Source of the DNA: Pectobacterium sp. A5351 | GTDB taxonomy: Bacteria; Pseudomonadota; Gammaproteobacteria; Enterobacterales; Enterobacteriaceae | NCBI RefSeq assembly: GCF_028335745.1 | Contig: NZ_CP116477.1 | Coordinates: forward strand, 248,001 to 312,000 | Reading direction: 5' to 3' | DNA: 64,000 nt | Shown: piece by piece, positions 47,553-57,557 of the stretch | How the letters are laid out: every line of letters starts with the position of its first letter | Numbering within the stretch: position 1 is the first letter of the stretch | Notes under the pieces: generated by a model | The model's input: the letters and a program-made list of their open reading frames with translations, nothing else | The model's database searches: none | What the model was told of the DNA's origin: nothing | Translations under genes and position numbers: made by a program

Positions 47553-50500
47553 ATGTCAGGAAAGACAGCGGTTCCCCAACCTCCCATCAAACCGGTCATT
47601 GGCAATTTGGCTGATGTGGATCCCCGTAATGGCATCGCCAGTTTAATGAAATTAGCAAAAACATACGGCCCATTCTTTAAAATGCGAATTTTTAGCGATG
47701 AGTTTTATGTTGCCTCCTCTCAGGAACTCGTGAACGAACTGAGTGATGAAAATTACTTTGAGAAAAAGTCAAGCGCAGAATTACTCGAATTGCGTTATCT
47801 AGGCGGTGATGGACTTTTTACGGCTTATACTCATGAGCCAAATTGGGGTAAGGCGCATCGAATTTTGATGCCAGCATTAGGTCCGCTCGGTGTTCGCTCG
47901 ATGTTCGATAAGATGCTGGATATTTCAGAGCAGATGTTTTTGCGTTGGGAGCGTTTTGGCCCCGATGTTGATATTGATGTTGCTGATAATATGACCCGGC
48001 TAACGCTGGATACGATCGCGTTCTGTGGGTTCGATTATCGCTTCAATAGCTTCTACCGTGATGATTTGTTGCCTTTCGTGAAAGCAGTAGTTGGTTCGCT
48101 TAAAGAGGCTGGTTTACGTATACACCGCCCTGGAATCGTGAACAAATTGATGATTTCTAGCACTCGCCAATACCGGACAGATAAAGCGCTGATGTATTCA
48201 GTGGTAGAGCAGCTGATCGCGGCGAGAAAAGTGGATCCGAAGGCGAATGAAAAAAACGATCTGCTCAATCGCATGTTGAATGGCGTCGATCCGCAAACCG
48301 GGGAAAAACTGTCTGATGAGAATATTGCTCATCAGATGTTGACGTTTTTGGTTGCGGGCCATGAAACCACCAGCGGTATGCTTTCTTTTACCGTTTATTT
48401 TTTGTTGAAAAATCCAGACGTTCTAAATAAAGCGCAGGCTATCGTTGATGAGGTTCTTGGGGATGAAATACCCCGTATTGAGCACCTTGCTCAGCTACGC
48501 TATCTGGAACAGATACTGATGGAAAGTTTGCGTTTGTGGCCTACTGCCGGGGGCCACATCGTGAGTCCCATACAGGATACGATATTGGCGGGTAAATACC
48601 CCCTTACGCCAAAAGATTCGATCGTCATCCTTCAACCGCAGCTTCATCGTGATGTCAAGGCGTGGGGGGATGATGCCAACCTGTTCAAACCAGAGCGATT
48701 CGGACCAGATAATGCAGAGAATTTGCTGCCAAATTCCTGGCAGCCTTTTGGCTCCGGCAAACGCGCCTGCATTGGAAGAATGTTTGCTATGCAGGAAGCA
48801 CAGCTTGTGCTGGCAATGATGTTGCAGCGTTTTGATTTTGAACTGAGTGATCCTTCCTATGAGCTTAAGATTGTCGAACATCTGACGATTAAACCCGATA
48901 ACTTGAAAATCCGCACCCGGGTGCGTAAACCGTCAAAAACGCTGACACGAGGTGTCACGCCCAAAGAGACCTCAAACAAGATGGCCGTGATGCCTGTGGC
49001 CAAGGCACAGCACCATCAGGATCTTATCCCCTTGTTGGTGCTGCATGGCGGCAATACCGGATCTTCAGAAGCATTCGCTAACCGTATCGCGGCTGATGCA
49101 CAGAGATACGGTTTTGCCTCTACGCTCGCAGCGCTGGATGATTATGCTGAGAAATTACCGCAAACCGGCGCACTCATTGTTGTCACTGCCTCTTATGAAG
49201 GGATGCCGCCGAACAATGCACGCCATTTTGTCCCTTGGGTTGAGGGGCTGGCGGATGACGCACTGTCAGGGCTGAAATTCAGCGTATTTGGTTGTGGTAA
49301 CTTACAATGGGTGCGCACCTATCAGGCGATACCCAAGCGAGTGGACCTCGCACTTGAACATGCTGGGGGGCAGCGTATCCATGAGCGAGGCGTTGCCGAT
49401 TCTGGTGGGGATTTTTTCGGCAATTTTGACGACTGGTACACCAAACTCTGGCCTGCGCTGACAACGGCATTCGGTAGACAGGGATCCATGGCTGAGGGCG
49501 CGGCTGAACTCGAACTGGAATTTGTTCATGCCGATCGCGTCAGTACATTACAGATTCCCGATATGGGATGTGGAGTTGTGGTTGAGAATCGAGAACTTGT
49601 CGACATGACATCACCTTTTGCACGTTCAAAAAGGCATATTGAAATCAGGTTGCCGGAAGGGATGGCATACCGAGCGGGAGATTATCTTGCCGTATTGCCG
49701 AGAAACTCAGATGATCAGATAGATCGCGTATTACGGCGTTTTGGTCTGTCACCCGATATGATGCTTGTCATTAATCAAGCCCCCAATATCATGGGGTTGC
49801 CGATTGGACAACCGATTAGCTGTGCAGAATTGTTGGGAAACTATGTTGAGCTGTCGCAACCGGCTACGCGGGCACAGGTCGCGGCATTGGCGGCGGCAAC
49901 ACGCTGCCCGCCGGAAAAAATGGAGCTTGAAAAACTGGCCACGGAGCATTACGAGAATGACGTGCTCGTACCGCGTTTGAGCTTGCTGGATCTACTTTAT
50001 CGCTTCCAATCTTGTCCGACTGACTTTCGCCGCTACCTTACAATGCTGCCATCGATTAAAGCACGGCAGTACTCAATCTCATCATCGCCAGCATGGAAAC
50101 CGGACCACGTTACGCTCACTGTCGCGGTCGTCGATTCGCCAGCGTTATCCGGTATAGGCCGTTACAAAGGCGTCGCCTCCAACTACCTTGCTTCTCTGAA
50201 ACCTGGCGATCGTATCGCCATTGTGGTACGCCCTTCTAGCCCGTTTTTCCATCTACCGGATGATCCTTCGATACCGATTATTTTGATCGGTGCAGGTTCA
50301 GGGATAGCGCCATTTCGTGGTTTTCTACAGGAACGTGCATTGCAGCAGGCGGCCGGAGTGAGTGTTGGTCCAGCGCTATTGTTTTTTGGCACAGGCCATC
50401 CTGATGTCGATTATCTCTATCGCGATGAGCTTGCTGCCTGGGAGAAAAGTCATATTGTGACGGTGTTGCCTGCATTTTCCCATCAGCCTGATGGAGAGGT

Positions 50501-50732
50501 TACCTTCGTTCAGCATCGCGTTTGGGCTGATAGGGAGCGTATTAAGACGCTCTTTTGCCAGGGGGGGATTATCTTCGTTTGCGGTGACGGTCTGCAAATG
50601 GCACCAGAGGTTCGTGCAACACTGCTCCGAATTTATTGCGAAACAACAGGAAGTAGTGAAGCTGATGCTATTCTCTGGGCTGATAAACTTGAGCGGGAGC
50701 AAGGGAGGTATGTGGTTGATATGTTCATCTGA
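47553..50732 (+). CDS. Self-sufficient cytochrome P450/NADPH-P450 reductase fusion (CYP102-like)
   Basis: A 1059-residue single-chain monooxygenase of the P450 BM3 (CYP102) type, probably a fatty-acid or related hydroxylase. P450 domain about 1-460: I-helix AGHETTSG at 268-275, ExxR ESLR, and the haem loop PFGSGKRACIG with ligand Cys406. FMN domain about 485-630 (LLVLHGGNTGSSEAFANRI). FAD/NADPH domain about 650-1059 (RQYSISSSP, GSGIAPFRGFLQER, VFVCGDG-like segment). The C-terminus is GRYVVDMFI, with Phe where BM3 has the FAD-stacking Trp. The Met at 47553 has AAGGATATGG; an earlier in-frame Met at 47490 adds a non-homologous leader. It stands alone. Such fusions are uncommon in Enterobacterales. 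Confidence 0.94.
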   Translation: MSGKTAVPQPPIKPVIGNLADVDPRNGIASLMKLAKTYGPFFKMRIFSDEFYVASSQELVNELSDENYFEKKSSAELLELRYLGGDGLFTAYTHEPNWGKAHRILMPALGPLGVRSMFDKMLDISEQMFLRWERFGPDVDIDVADNMTRLTLDTIAFCGFDYRFNSFYRDDLLPFVKAVVGSLKEAGLRIHRPGIVNKLMISSTRQYRTDKALMYSVVEQLIAARKVDPKANEKNDLLNRMLNGVDPQTGEKLSDENIAHQMLTFLVAGHETTSGMLSFTVYFLLKNPDVLNKAQAIVDEVLGDEIPRIEHLAQLRYLEQILMESLRLWPTAGGHIVSPIQDTILAGKYPLTPKDSIVILQPQLHRDVKAWGDDANLFKPERFGPDNAENLLPNSWQPFGSGKRACIGRMFAMQEAQLVLAMMLQRFDFELSDPSYELKIVEHLTIKPDNLKIRTRVRKPSKTLTRGVTPKETSNKMAVMPVAKAQHHQDLIPLLVLHGGNTGSSEAFANRIAADAQRYGFASTLAALDDYAEKLPQTGALIVVTASYEGMPPNNARHFVPWVEGLADDALSGLKFSVFGCGNLQWVRTYQAIPKRVDLALEHAGGQRIHERGVADSGGDFFGNFDDWYTKLWPALTTAFGRQGSMAEGAAELELEFVHADRVSTLQIPDMGCGVVVENRELVDMTSPFARSKRHIEIRLPEGMAYRAGDYLAVLPRNSDDQIDRVLRRFGLSPDMMLVINQAPNIMGLPIGQPISCAELLGNYVELSQPATRAQVAALAAATRCPPEKMELEKLATEHYENDVLVPRLSLLDLLYRFQSCPTDFRRYLTMLPSIKARQYSISSSPAWKPDHVTLTVAVVDSPALSGIGRYKGVASNYLASLKPGDRIAIVVRPSSPFFHLPDDPSIPIILIGAGSGIAPFRGFLQERALQQAAGVSVGPALLFFGTGHPDVDYLYRDELAAWEKSHIVTVLPAFSHQPDGEVTFVQHRVWADRERIKTLFCQGGIIFVCGDGLQMAPEVRATLLRIYCETTGSSEADAILWADKLEREQGRYVVDMFI

Positions 50733-50808
50733 GATAAACTGTGGTAATGGGGAGAATCCCGTTTCCAAACGACCAGATGCCGCTGAAGTAGAAAGTATTT
50801 AGCAGGAG

Positions 50809-50834
50809 CCGCCGTCAGCAGTGTCCGACGGCGG
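50809..50834. terminator. Hairpin between the convergent P450 and rnk genes
   Basis: CCGCCGTC...GACGGCGG, an 8-bp GC stem with a 10-nt loop. No clear U-tract on either strand, so it may be a transcript end stabiliser or weak terminator. Confidence 0.5.
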
Positions 50835-50871
50835 TTACGCTATGCCGATAGTGGCATCGTACCTCGCTAAT

Positions 50872-51282
50872 TTAGCGGTGGTACTCGCCCGCGGCTTCAG
50901 GCTGATAGAGTAGTTCCAATACTTCAATTCGCGTTTCTTCACCGTTTGGCAACTGCCAGGTGATAGCATTTCCCACATGCATTCCCAATAGTGCCGCGCC
51001 CAGCGGAGCCATCACCGACAGCGGTTCTTGGCTGTCTTTCACCGCGGCCGGATAAACCAGCGTGCGGATGTGCTCTTCGTTGGTATTCAGATCGCGGAAA
51101 CGCACCCGACTATTCATGGTGACGACATGTGAGGGAATCGATGCCGAAGGCAGAATGACCGCCCGATCCAGTTCCTCATTCAACGCCTGTGCGATATCGC
51201 TGTCCGCAAAGGCGGGCTGCTCCAATAACATATCCAGACGTTCTGCATCCAATTCACTGATTGTCAGGTTAGGTTTCGTCAT
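50872..51282 (-). CDS. rnk: Nucleoside diphosphate kinase regulator Rnk
   Basis: A 136-residue GreA/GreB-like protein, same length as E. coli Rnk. The C-terminal FKBP-like domain ([47 protein letters not shown], residues about 90-136) and the short N-terminal coiled coil fit Rnk rather than GreA. It binds RNA polymerase and influences nucleotide pools and exopolysaccharide. It is convergent with the P450 gene. Confidence 0.94.
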   Translation of the reverse strand: MTKPNLTISELDAERLDMLLEQPAFADSDIAQALNEELDRAVILPSASIPSHVVTMNSRVRFRDLNTNEEHIRTLVYPAAVKDSQEPLSVMAPLGAALLGMHVGNAITWQLPNGEETRIEVLELLYQPEAAGEYHR

Positions 51283-51316
51283 ACTCCTCTCCAGTTGATA
51301 TTTTCAGATGGTATAA

Positions 51317-51349
51317 AAATAACCCCCCGCGCCCAAAGGAACGGGGGGT
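51317..51349 (-). terminator. Terminator of the rpoN-hpf-ptsN-rapZ-npr operon
   Basis: On the minus strand ACCCCCCG...CGGGGGGT is followed by TATTTTTAT. An 8-bp GC stem and a U-rich tail 89 nt past npr: a canonical intrinsic terminator. Confidence 0.88.
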
Positions 51350-51437
51350 ATAAGAAAATATGATATATGTGGATAGTAGGAGGTTCGGAAGGGAAAGTGA
51401 AGCACTAAGGTGTACAGATAGCCAGCTAAGGAAATCG

Positions 51438-51710
51438 CTAGTCCTCGTCGAACCCGGCTTCGAACAGCCCGATGACGGCAGCAAGTGCCTGTTCTTCATC
51501 CGGGCCAGTGGCTTCCACCTCAATGAGTCGCCCTTTGGCCGAGTCCAGCATCAGCATGGCAATCACGCTGCTGGCTTCGGCTTCGGTGCCGCTGTCATTA
51601 CGCAGCATTACTTCTGCATCAAAGCTCTGCACCAGCTCGAACAATTTCATGGCTGGGCGAGCGTGCATGCCCAGCTTGTTTTTGATTTCAACCGTTTGCC
51701 GGACTGTCAT
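51438..51710 (-). CDS. npr: Phosphocarrier protein NPr of the nitrogen PTS
   Basis: A 90-residue HPr-like protein. The phosphorylated His16 lies in [17 protein letters not shown], and [13 protein letters not shown] near 46-58 is typical. NPr receives phosphate from EI-Ntr (PtsP) and passes it to PtsN. It is the last gene of the rpoN operon. Confidence 0.96.
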   Translation of the reverse strand: MTVRQTVEIKNKLGMHARPAMKLFELVQSFDAEVMLRNDSGTEAEASSVIAMLMLDSAKGRLIEVEATGPDEEQALAAVIGLFEAGFDED

Positions 51711-51741
51711 GGGTTACCTGGCTGTACTGGTGTGCCAACGA

Positions 51742-52599
51742 TTACGAGGGTTTACGCTTTTCCAGCGTACGGTGGCGTGACTGGACGTTCTTACCGCGTG
51801 AGCGGAAGTAGTCTGCCAACTGCTCGGCGACGTAGACGGAACGGTGTTTACCGCCGGTACAGCCAATGGCGACAGTCAGATAACTGCGGTTATTGGTTTC
51901 CAGCATCGGCAGCCACAGTTCCAGATAGCTGCGGGTCTGGTAGATGAAATTGTGAACTTCGGTATGTCTGTCGAGGAAGGACGCAACGGGCTTATCCAAG
52001 CCGGTCATCGGGCGCAGTTTCGGATCCCAGTGCGGGTTCGGCAAGAAACGCACGTCAAAGACGTAATCCGCATCAATGGGGATACCGTGCTTGAAGCCGA
52101 ACGATTCGAACACCATCGTAAGCTCACGTTCCCGCTTGCCGAGCAAACGGGTACGTAGCATCTCAGCCAGTTCATGTACCGACATCTCTGAGGTGTCGAT
52201 AATCAGGTCGGCGCGTGAACGCAGCGGCTCCAGCAGATCGCTTTCTTCATCAATGGCGCTTTCCAGCGACAGATTCTTGCTGGAGAGCGGATGCAGGCGA
52301 CGGGTATCGCTATAGCGACGGATTAATGTATTGCGGTCGGCATCCAGAAATAGCAATTGAGGCGAGAAGCTTGGCGGCAGTTGCTCCATGGCATGCTCGA
52401 AGATCTCTGGCGATTCCGGCATATTGCGCACGTCAATACTGACTGCTGCGGAAATGTTACGTGCCGCAAGCGTATTAGCCAGCTCTGGCAGTAAAACCAC
52501 AGGCAGGTTATCTACGCAGTAGAACCCCATATCTTCCAGTGCGCGCAGGGCGACAGATTTCCCTGAACCTGAGCGACCACTGACAATCATCAGCACCAT
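51742..52599 (-). CDS. rapZ: RNase adapter protein RapZ
   Basis: 285 residues (E. coli 284). RapZ binds GlmZ/GlmY small RNAs and glucosamine-6-phosphate to control GlmS. Walker [10 protein letters not shown] near 8-16, Walker B-like [24 protein letters not shown] near 78-102 and the C-terminal RNA-binding domain with [43 protein letters not shown] are intact. The Met at 52599 (MVLMIVSG) matches E. coli and has GAGGGGAG upstream. Confidence 0.97.
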   Translation of the reverse strand: MVLMIVSGRSGSGKSVALRALEDMGFYCVDNLPVVLLPELANTLAARNISAAVSIDVRNMPESPEIFEHAMEQLPPSFSPQLLFLDADRNTLIRRYSDTRRLHPLSSKNLSLESAIDEESDLLEPLRSRADLIIDTSEMSVHELAEMLRTRLLGKRERELTMVFESFGFKHGIPIDADYVFDVRFLPNPHWDPKLRPMTGLDKPVASFLDRHTEVHNFIYQTRSYLELWLPMLETNNRSYLTVAIGCTGGKHRSVYVAEQLADYFRSRGKNVQSRHRTLEKRKPS

Positions 52600-52762
52600 C
52601 TGACGACTCCCCTCTGGCAACGTGATGGCGAATTCTCATTGCCACTGTTTTTATAAAAAAGTGATGTATAGCTAAAAAAATGACGGCTTCGCGTAGGGAT
52701 TGCAAGCATTCTCTGAATCCACGGCAAATCGCCCATCATCGTGAACATGACCACCATCCGGC

Positions 52763-53236
52763 TTAACCGGCTTCCGTCATAATCTGGTACAGCTCTTCAT
52801 CGCTTTGCGCCGCACGCAGGCGTCGGCAAACCGTTTTATCCGCCAGCCGCTTGGCAACAAGCGACAGGGTATGCAAATGGGTTTTACATTGTTCCGCCGG
52901 AACCAGCAAGGCAAAAAGCAGATCAACGGCCTGATTATCAATAGCATCGAAAGCGATCGGTTGCTCTAACTGGATGAAAACACCGATGGCACCCAGCGCA
53001 TTATCGTCTTCCAGCTTGCCGTGAGGAATGGCAATGCCGCCGCCGATTCCCGTGCTGCCCATCCGCTCCCGGGTCAGGATGGCATCAAAGATAATCTGCG
53101 AAGGAATGTTAAGCTGCCTGGCGGCCAGCTCACTGATAATTTCCAATGCCCGCTTCTTACTCTGGCAGTGGACGGTGCTTCGGGTGCACTCAGGACGTAA
53201 TACGGTGCTGAGCTGCAATACGGGATCGTGGTTCAT
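52763..53236 (-). CDS. ptsN: Nitrogen-regulatory PTS enzyme IIA (EIIA-Ntr)
   Basis: A 157-residue PTS IIA protein (E. coli 163). The phosphorylated His is in GIAIPHGKLEDD near residue 71. PtsN controls potassium transport (TrkA, KdpD) and other targets by phosphorylation state. The Met at 53236 (MNHDPVLQLSTVL) aligns with E. coli MTNNDTTLQLSSVL; a start at 53323 would add 29 unrelated residues. It lies between hpf and rapZ. Confidence 0.95.
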   Translation of the reverse strand: MNHDPVLQLSTVLRPECTRSTVHCQSKKRALEIISELAARQLNIPSQIIFDAILTRERMGSTGIGGGIAIPHGKLEDDNALGAIGVFIQLEQPIAFDAIDNQAVDLLFALLVPAEQCKTHLHTLSLVAKRLADKTVCRRLRAAQSDEELYQIMTEAG

Positions 53237-53332
53237 TTTATGTTCACTTAACGACGCTTTCACTTCTGGTGATCCCGACCCATCCGATGGATGGGTCGAG
53301 TTTGTTCCTTTGCCAAACGGCAAAGGAGAAAA

Positions 53333-53620
53333 TTAGTGCTGCTTGAGTTTATCTTTATGCTTATTGAGCTGTCTTGCCAGCTTATCAATCAATAAATCTA
53401 TCGCGGCGTACATATCTTCCGCTTCTGAGGTTGCATGCAGCTCGCCACCATTAACGTGGAGCGTGGCCTCGGCAATTTGCTGAACTTTTTCCACTCTCAA
53501 TACCACATTGACCTGATTAATCCGGTCAAAATACTGCTCTAATTTGGCAAACTTGCCATTCACAAAATCACGCAGCGGTTCAGTGATCTCGATGTGGTGT
53601 CCGGTAATGTTGAGCTGCAT
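53333..53620 (-). CDS. hpf: Ribosome hibernation promoting factor HPF
   Basis: A 95-residue short-form HPF, the E. coli length, beginning MQLNITG and ending NKHKDKLKQH. HPF converts 90S to 100S hibernating ribosomes in stationary phase by binding near the 30S decoding centre. The Met at 53620 matches E. coli and follows GGAAG. It lies 23 nt after rpoN. Confidence 0.97.
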   Translation of the reverse strand: MQLNITGHHIEITEPLRDFVNGKFAKLEQYFDRINQVNVVLRVEKVQQIAEATLHVNGGELHATSEAEDMYAAIDLLIDKLARQLNKHKDKLKQH

Positions 53621-53643
53621 AGCGTCTTCCTTCTCTGTTGAGA

Positions 53644-55077
53644 TCAAACCAGTTGTTTACGCTGATTTGATGGTGGGATAGATAAAGACTCTCGGTATTT
53701 TGCCACGGTACGGCGCGCCACGATGATGCCCTGATCGGAGAGCAGCGCCGTCAGCTTGCTATCGCTCAGTGGCTTCGCGGGGTTTTCCGCTGCAATCAGC
53801 TTCTTCACCAGCGCGCGGATTGCCGTTGACGACGCTTCTCCGCCGCTATCGGTATTAACGTGGCTGGAGAAGAAATATTTTAGCTCAAAAATGCCGCGCG
53901 GGCTGTGCAGGAACTTCTGTGTCGTCACGCGTGAGATGGTGGATTCATGCATATCCACTGCCTGCGCGATGTCTGCCAGTACCATGGGCTTCATGAATTC
54001 TTCACCCTGCTCGAAGAAATCCTGCTGCTGTTCGACGATGCAGCGGGTCACTTTCAGCAGTGTGTCGTTACGACTTTCCAGGCTTTTGATGAGCCAGCGC
54101 GCCTCTTGCAGATTACTACGAATAAACTGTCCGTCGCTGTCGTTGCGCGCGCTGTTACCCAGCGCAGCGTATTGCTGGTTAATCTGCAAGCGGGGAACGC
54201 TGTCGGTGTTCAGTTCAACGGACCAGATTCCCTGAACTTTACGGACCAGTACGTCAGGGATGACGTATTCGGATTCACCGGTGTTGATCGATTGTCCCGG
54301 ACGGGGATCGAGTGATTGAATCAACGCCAGTGCTTCTTTCAGCACCTCTTCTTTCAGGCGCGTGATACGGATCAGGCTGCGGAAATCATGGTTGGCTAAC
54401 AGATCGAGATGATCGCTGACGATCAGACGCGCTTCGGTCAGGCGTGGCGTGTCGTCGGCGAACTGGGAAAGCTGCACCAGCAGACAATCGCGTAGGTCGC
54501 GGGCGGCGACGCCAACGGGGTCGAAGCGCTGCACGCGTTTGAGTACGGCTTCAACTTCTTCCAGCGTCACGTCGTCGTCACCGATGCTCTCAAGAATGTC
54601 CTGTAGCGGTACAGTCAGGTAACCGGTGTTGTCCACCGCATCGACGATAGAGGTCGCGATGGCGGCATCGGTGTCGGAAAACGGCGTCAGCTCAACCTGC
54701 CACATCAGGTAGTCCTGAAGCGTTTGCGTGGTTTCACCTTGATAAATCGGCAACTCTTCATCGCGATAGTCGGTGCCGGTGCCCGACGGTGTGCCTGCTG
54801 AGTAAATTTCATCCCAGGTGGCATCGAGTGGCAATTCTTCCGGCATGTCCTTCTGTTCCAGAGCCTCACCGGTATCCAGTGAATCGCTGTCTGCCTTTTC
54901 AAATGACTCGATTTCGTCGTGCTGATCCGTTTGTTCGAGCAACGGATTGCTTTCCAGCGCCTGTTGAATTTCCTGTTGCAATTCAAGCGTGGACAGTTGC
55001 AACAGGCGGATGGCCTGTTGGAGCTGTGGGGTCATGGCCAGTTGCTGGCTAAGCCTGAGTTGCAAACCTTGCTTCAT
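53644..55077 (-). CDS. rpoN: RNA polymerase sigma-54 factor
   Basis: A 477-residue sigma54 (E. coli 477). Gln/Leu-rich region I ([41 protein letters not shown], residues about 5-46) contacts activators; an acidic region II follows (about 50-115); the C-terminal RpoN box [17 protein letters not shown] (about 455-471) recognises the -24 promoter element. It is the first gene of the block with hpf, ptsN, rapZ and npr, and lies 49 nt after lptB. Confidence 0.98.
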   Translation of the reverse strand: MKQGLQLRLSQQLAMTPQLQQAIRLLQLSTLELQQEIQQALESNPLLEQTDQHDEIESFEKADSDSLDTGEALEQKDMPEELPLDATWDEIYSAGTPSGTGTDYRDEELPIYQGETTQTLQDYLMWQVELTPFSDTDAAIATSIVDAVDNTGYLTVPLQDILESIGDDDVTLEEVEAVLKRVQRFDPVGVAARDLRDCLLVQLSQFADDTPRLTEARLIVSDHLDLLANHDFRSLIRITRLKEEVLKEALALIQSLDPRPGQSINTGESEYVIPDVLVRKVQGIWSVELNTDSVPRLQINQQYAALGNSARNDSDGQFIRSNLQEARWLIKSLESRNDTLLKVTRCIVEQQQDFFEQGEEFMKPMVLADIAQAVDMHESTISRVTTQKFLHSPRGIFELKYFFSSHVNTDSGGEASSTAIRALVKKLIAAENPAKPLSDSKLTALLSDQGIIVARRTVAKYRESLSIPPSNQRKQLV

Positions 55078-55126
55078 AAATCGCGCTAACGTCCCATAAG
55101 TACTGCAAAGATAAAATATTACCCTA

Positions 55127-55852
55127 TCAGAGTCGGAAGCCTTCGCCCAGATAGACGCGTTTCACCTGTTCATCAGCCAGAATATCGGTCGGTGAACCGT
55201 GGGCGATCAGGTTGCCCTGACTCACGATGTAGGCTCGTTCACAGACATCAAGCGTTTCGCGGACGTTATGATCGGTAATCAACACGCCGAGCCCGCTGTC
55301 ACGCAGATGCTCAATGATTTTTTTAATATCCAGTACGGAGATCGGGTCTACGCCCGCAAACGGTTCATCCAACAGGATGAACTTCGGATTCGCCGCCAGT
55401 GCACGCGCAATCTCTACACGGCGTCTTTCCCCACCGGACAGCGATTGTCCCAGACTATCGCGCAAATGAATAATATGGAATTCTTCCATTAGCTCATTGG
55501 CACGATCTTCCTGCTGCTCGTTCGTCAGATCTTTACGGATCTGTAACACCGCCATCAGGTTGTCATAGACGCTTAAGCGACGAAAAATAGAGGCTTCCTG
55601 CGGCAGGTAGCCGATGCCGCGCAGCGCGCGTTCGTGCAGAGGAAGCAGGCTGATGTCGTCGTCGTCGATGACAATACGTCCTTCATCACGCGGGACGATA
55701 CCCACGACCATGTAGAACGTTGTCGTTTTGCCGGCACCGTTCGGCCCGAGCAGGCCGACGATTTCACCGGAATTGACGGTCAGGCTGACATTTTCGACGA
55801 CCTTACGGCCTTTGTACGCCTTGGCCAGATTTTCTGCGGTTAATGTTGCCAT
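55127..55852 (-). CDS. lptB: LPS export ABC transporter ATP-binding protein LptB
   Basis: 241 residues, the E. coli length. It powers extraction of lipopolysaccharide from the inner membrane with LptFG. Walker [10 protein letters not shown] near 36-44, Q-loop YLPQEAS, signature [15 protein letters not shown] near 139-153, Walker [13 protein letters not shown] and the switch His in [11 protein letters not shown] are present. It is 3 nt after lptA. Confidence 0.98.
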   Translation of the reverse strand: MATLTAENLAKAYKGRKVVENVSLTVNSGEIVGLLGPNGAGKTTTFYMVVGIVPRDEGRIVIDDDDISLLPLHERALRGIGYLPQEASIFRRLSVYDNLMAVLQIRKDLTNEQQEDRANELMEEFHIIHLRDSLGQSLSGGERRRVEIARALAANPKFILLDEPFAGVDPISVLDIKKIIEHLRDSGLGVLITDHNVRETLDVCERAYIVSQGNLIAHGSPTDILADEQVKRVYLGEGFRL

Positions 55853-55855
55853 AAC

Positions 55856-56428
55856 TTATTCAGTGACCCGTGGTTGCGGTTGTTGAGAATGAGAAGGCTG
55901 GTTCTTGTTCTCTTTCTCCTGAAGCTGAGAGGGGACCAACACCGTCGTCACGCGCTTTCCTTTTTCGCTGGTCGCTTCCATCTGCTGCTGTTTCACCAGA
56001 TAGGTGATGCGATCGCCTTTTACATTGCTATCCTGCTGTTCCAGATAGGCATTGCCTGTCAGTACCAGAAAGTCTTTGGCCAGTTCGTAGCGGATTTTCT
56101 GCGCGTGACCTTTTACCGGTTTGCCGTTGTCCTGCATCTGGTAGAACGTCACGGGATTACCGTAGCCTTCCACCACTTCACTGCCTTGCGTGCCTTGTGG
56201 GCGCGTCACGACGACCTTGTCGGCTTTTACTTCAATCGTCCCTTGCTTCACGACAACATTACCGGTGAACGTCACCGTGTTGCCCTGCATGTCCAGAGAC
56301 TGCTGTGCGGAATCAATGCGAATCGGTTGGTTGCTATCGCCTGTGACGGCAAAGGCGGACACGCTGACGGCGAACAGCGAGCTGGCGATCAGGGTGTTAC
56401 GCATCAGATTATTGGTTTTGGATTTCAT
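55856..56428 (-). CDS. lptA: LPS transport periplasmic protein LptA
   Basis: 190 residues (E. coli 185). A Sec signal peptide ends near residue 27 (AFA), followed by an OstA/LptA beta-jellyroll (QPIRIDSAQQSLDMQGNTVTFTGNVVV; GHAQKIRYELAKDFLVLTGNAYLEQQDSNVKGDRI) that oligomerises as the LPS bridge across the periplasm. The hydrophilic C-terminal tail is slightly longer and Gln/Ser-rich. It overlaps lptC by 20 nt. Confidence 0.97.
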   Translation of the reverse strand: MKSKTNNLMRNTLIASSLFAVSVSAFAVTGDSNQPIRIDSAQQSLDMQGNTVTFTGNVVVKQGTIEVKADKVVVTRPQGTQGSEVVEGYGNPVTFYQMQDNGKPVKGHAQKIRYELAKDFLVLTGNAYLEQQDSNVKGDRITYLVKQQQMEATSEKGKRVTTVLVPSQLQEKENKNQPSHSQQPQPRVTE

Positions 56429-56975
56429 AAGAGGTTTTTACCTTTTCGATCAACTCGGCCGTTTTGTTACGCAGATTTCCGCGCATTTTCATTCCGCTTG
56501 AGGTAAAGCTAGTGCCGTACAGGGTGACTTCATCATCGGACGAAACGTCCTGCGTCACCAGATTCACCTGGGCATTATTCGTTGTGATGCGCTGAAGCTG
56601 TGCGTCTTTGGTCAGGCTATTCACCTCGACGTGGCCGTACAGATAGAGCATCTTGTCTTTTGTCAGCTTGGCGCGGTCGGCGCGTACTGACCAGGTTGCT
56701 GTCCCCTGTTCGTTGAACAGGGTGGCAACGGGGGCGGTAAACCAACTCAACTGCTCGTCGTTGAAATACTCCGCTTTTTCCGAAATCAGTCTGTAACTCA
56801 GCTTACCCGCAGGGCTGTATACCTGCGTGTTGGTTTTCTCGCTGGTATAAACCGGCACGGCAGGGTCGTTTGCATCCGGTGCCGCTACCGTGTCGTCATC
56901 CGCAATATTCCAGCCGATGAGGATAAGCACCAACAGCGCCAGGAAAGCGGTGAGCCAACGCTTGGTTTTACTCAT
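56409..56975 (-). CDS. lptC: LPS export protein LptC
   Basis: A 188-residue bitopic protein (E. coli 191) with one N-terminal helix (residues 7-25, WLTAFLALLVLILIGWNIA) and a periplasmic jellyroll. It receives LPS from LptBFG and passes it to LptA. It overlaps kdsC by 4 nt and lptA by 20 nt. Confidence 0.96.
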   Translation of the reverse strand: MSKTKRWLTAFLALLVLILIGWNIADDDTVAAPDANDPAVPVYTSEKTNTQVYSPAGKLSYRLISEKAEYFNDEQLSWFTAPVATLFNEQGTATWSVRADRAKLTKDKMLYLYGHVEVNSLTKDAQLQRITTNNAQVNLVTQDVSSDDEVTLYGTSFTSSGMKMRGNLRNKTAELIEKVKTSYEIQNQ

Positions 56976-57538
56976 ATTGACAACCCTTTGGCATGCTCCA
57001 GCTTGTCCTGCGAGAACAAAATCAAATCACACAGCTCACGTACGGCTCCGCGGCCTCCCGCAATGCGGGTGACATAATCTGCGCGTGGTAACAACAGCGG
57101 GTGGGCGTCAGCCACGGCAACGCTCAACCCGACCTGTGCCATCACCGGCCAGTCGATCATATCGTCGCCGATATACGCGGCCTGATTTGCTGTTACTGAT
57201 AGTTTATCCAACAGATCGTTGAAGGCCAAAACCTTATCCGATTGCCCCTGATAAAGATGGTTAATGCCCAGTGTTTTACACCGATCTTCCAGCAGTTTTG
57301 CTGAACGACCGGTGATGATGGCAACCTCAATGCCAGACGTCAGCAAGCAGCGAATACCATAACCGTCGCGGACGTTAAAGGCTTTCAGTTCTTCGCCGTG
57401 GTTGCCCATATAAATCAGACCATCGGACATCACGCCGTCAACGTCGCAGATTAACAGGCGCACTTCACGGGCTTTATCCAGTACCTGTTGATCGACAGGC
57501 CCATAGCAGGTATCGGTTTGCGCCCTGACTTCACTCAT
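56972..57538 (-). CDS. kdsC: 3-Deoxy-D-manno-octulosonate 8-phosphate phosphatase KdsC
   Basis: A 188-residue HAD-family phosphatase (E. coli 188) that makes free KDO for LPS. Catalytic DxD in LLICDVDGVMSDG near residues 29-41 with the nucleophile Asp, ITGRSAKLLEDR near 74-85, and YIGDDMIDWPVM near 121-132 are present. Next to kdsD, the preceding pathway step, though the KdsA step lies between. Confidence 0.97.
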   Translation of the reverse strand: MSEVRAQTDTCYGPVDQQVLDKAREVRLLICDVDGVMSDGLIYMGNHGEELKAFNVRDGYGIRCLLTSGIEVAIITGRSAKLLEDRCKTLGINHLYQGQSDKVLAFNDLLDKLSVTANQAAYIGDDMIDWPVMAQVGLSVAVADAHPLLLPRADYVTRIAGGRGAVRELCDLILFSQDKLEHAKGLSI

Positions 57539-57557
57539 TCACTATTATCCTTTCTTT

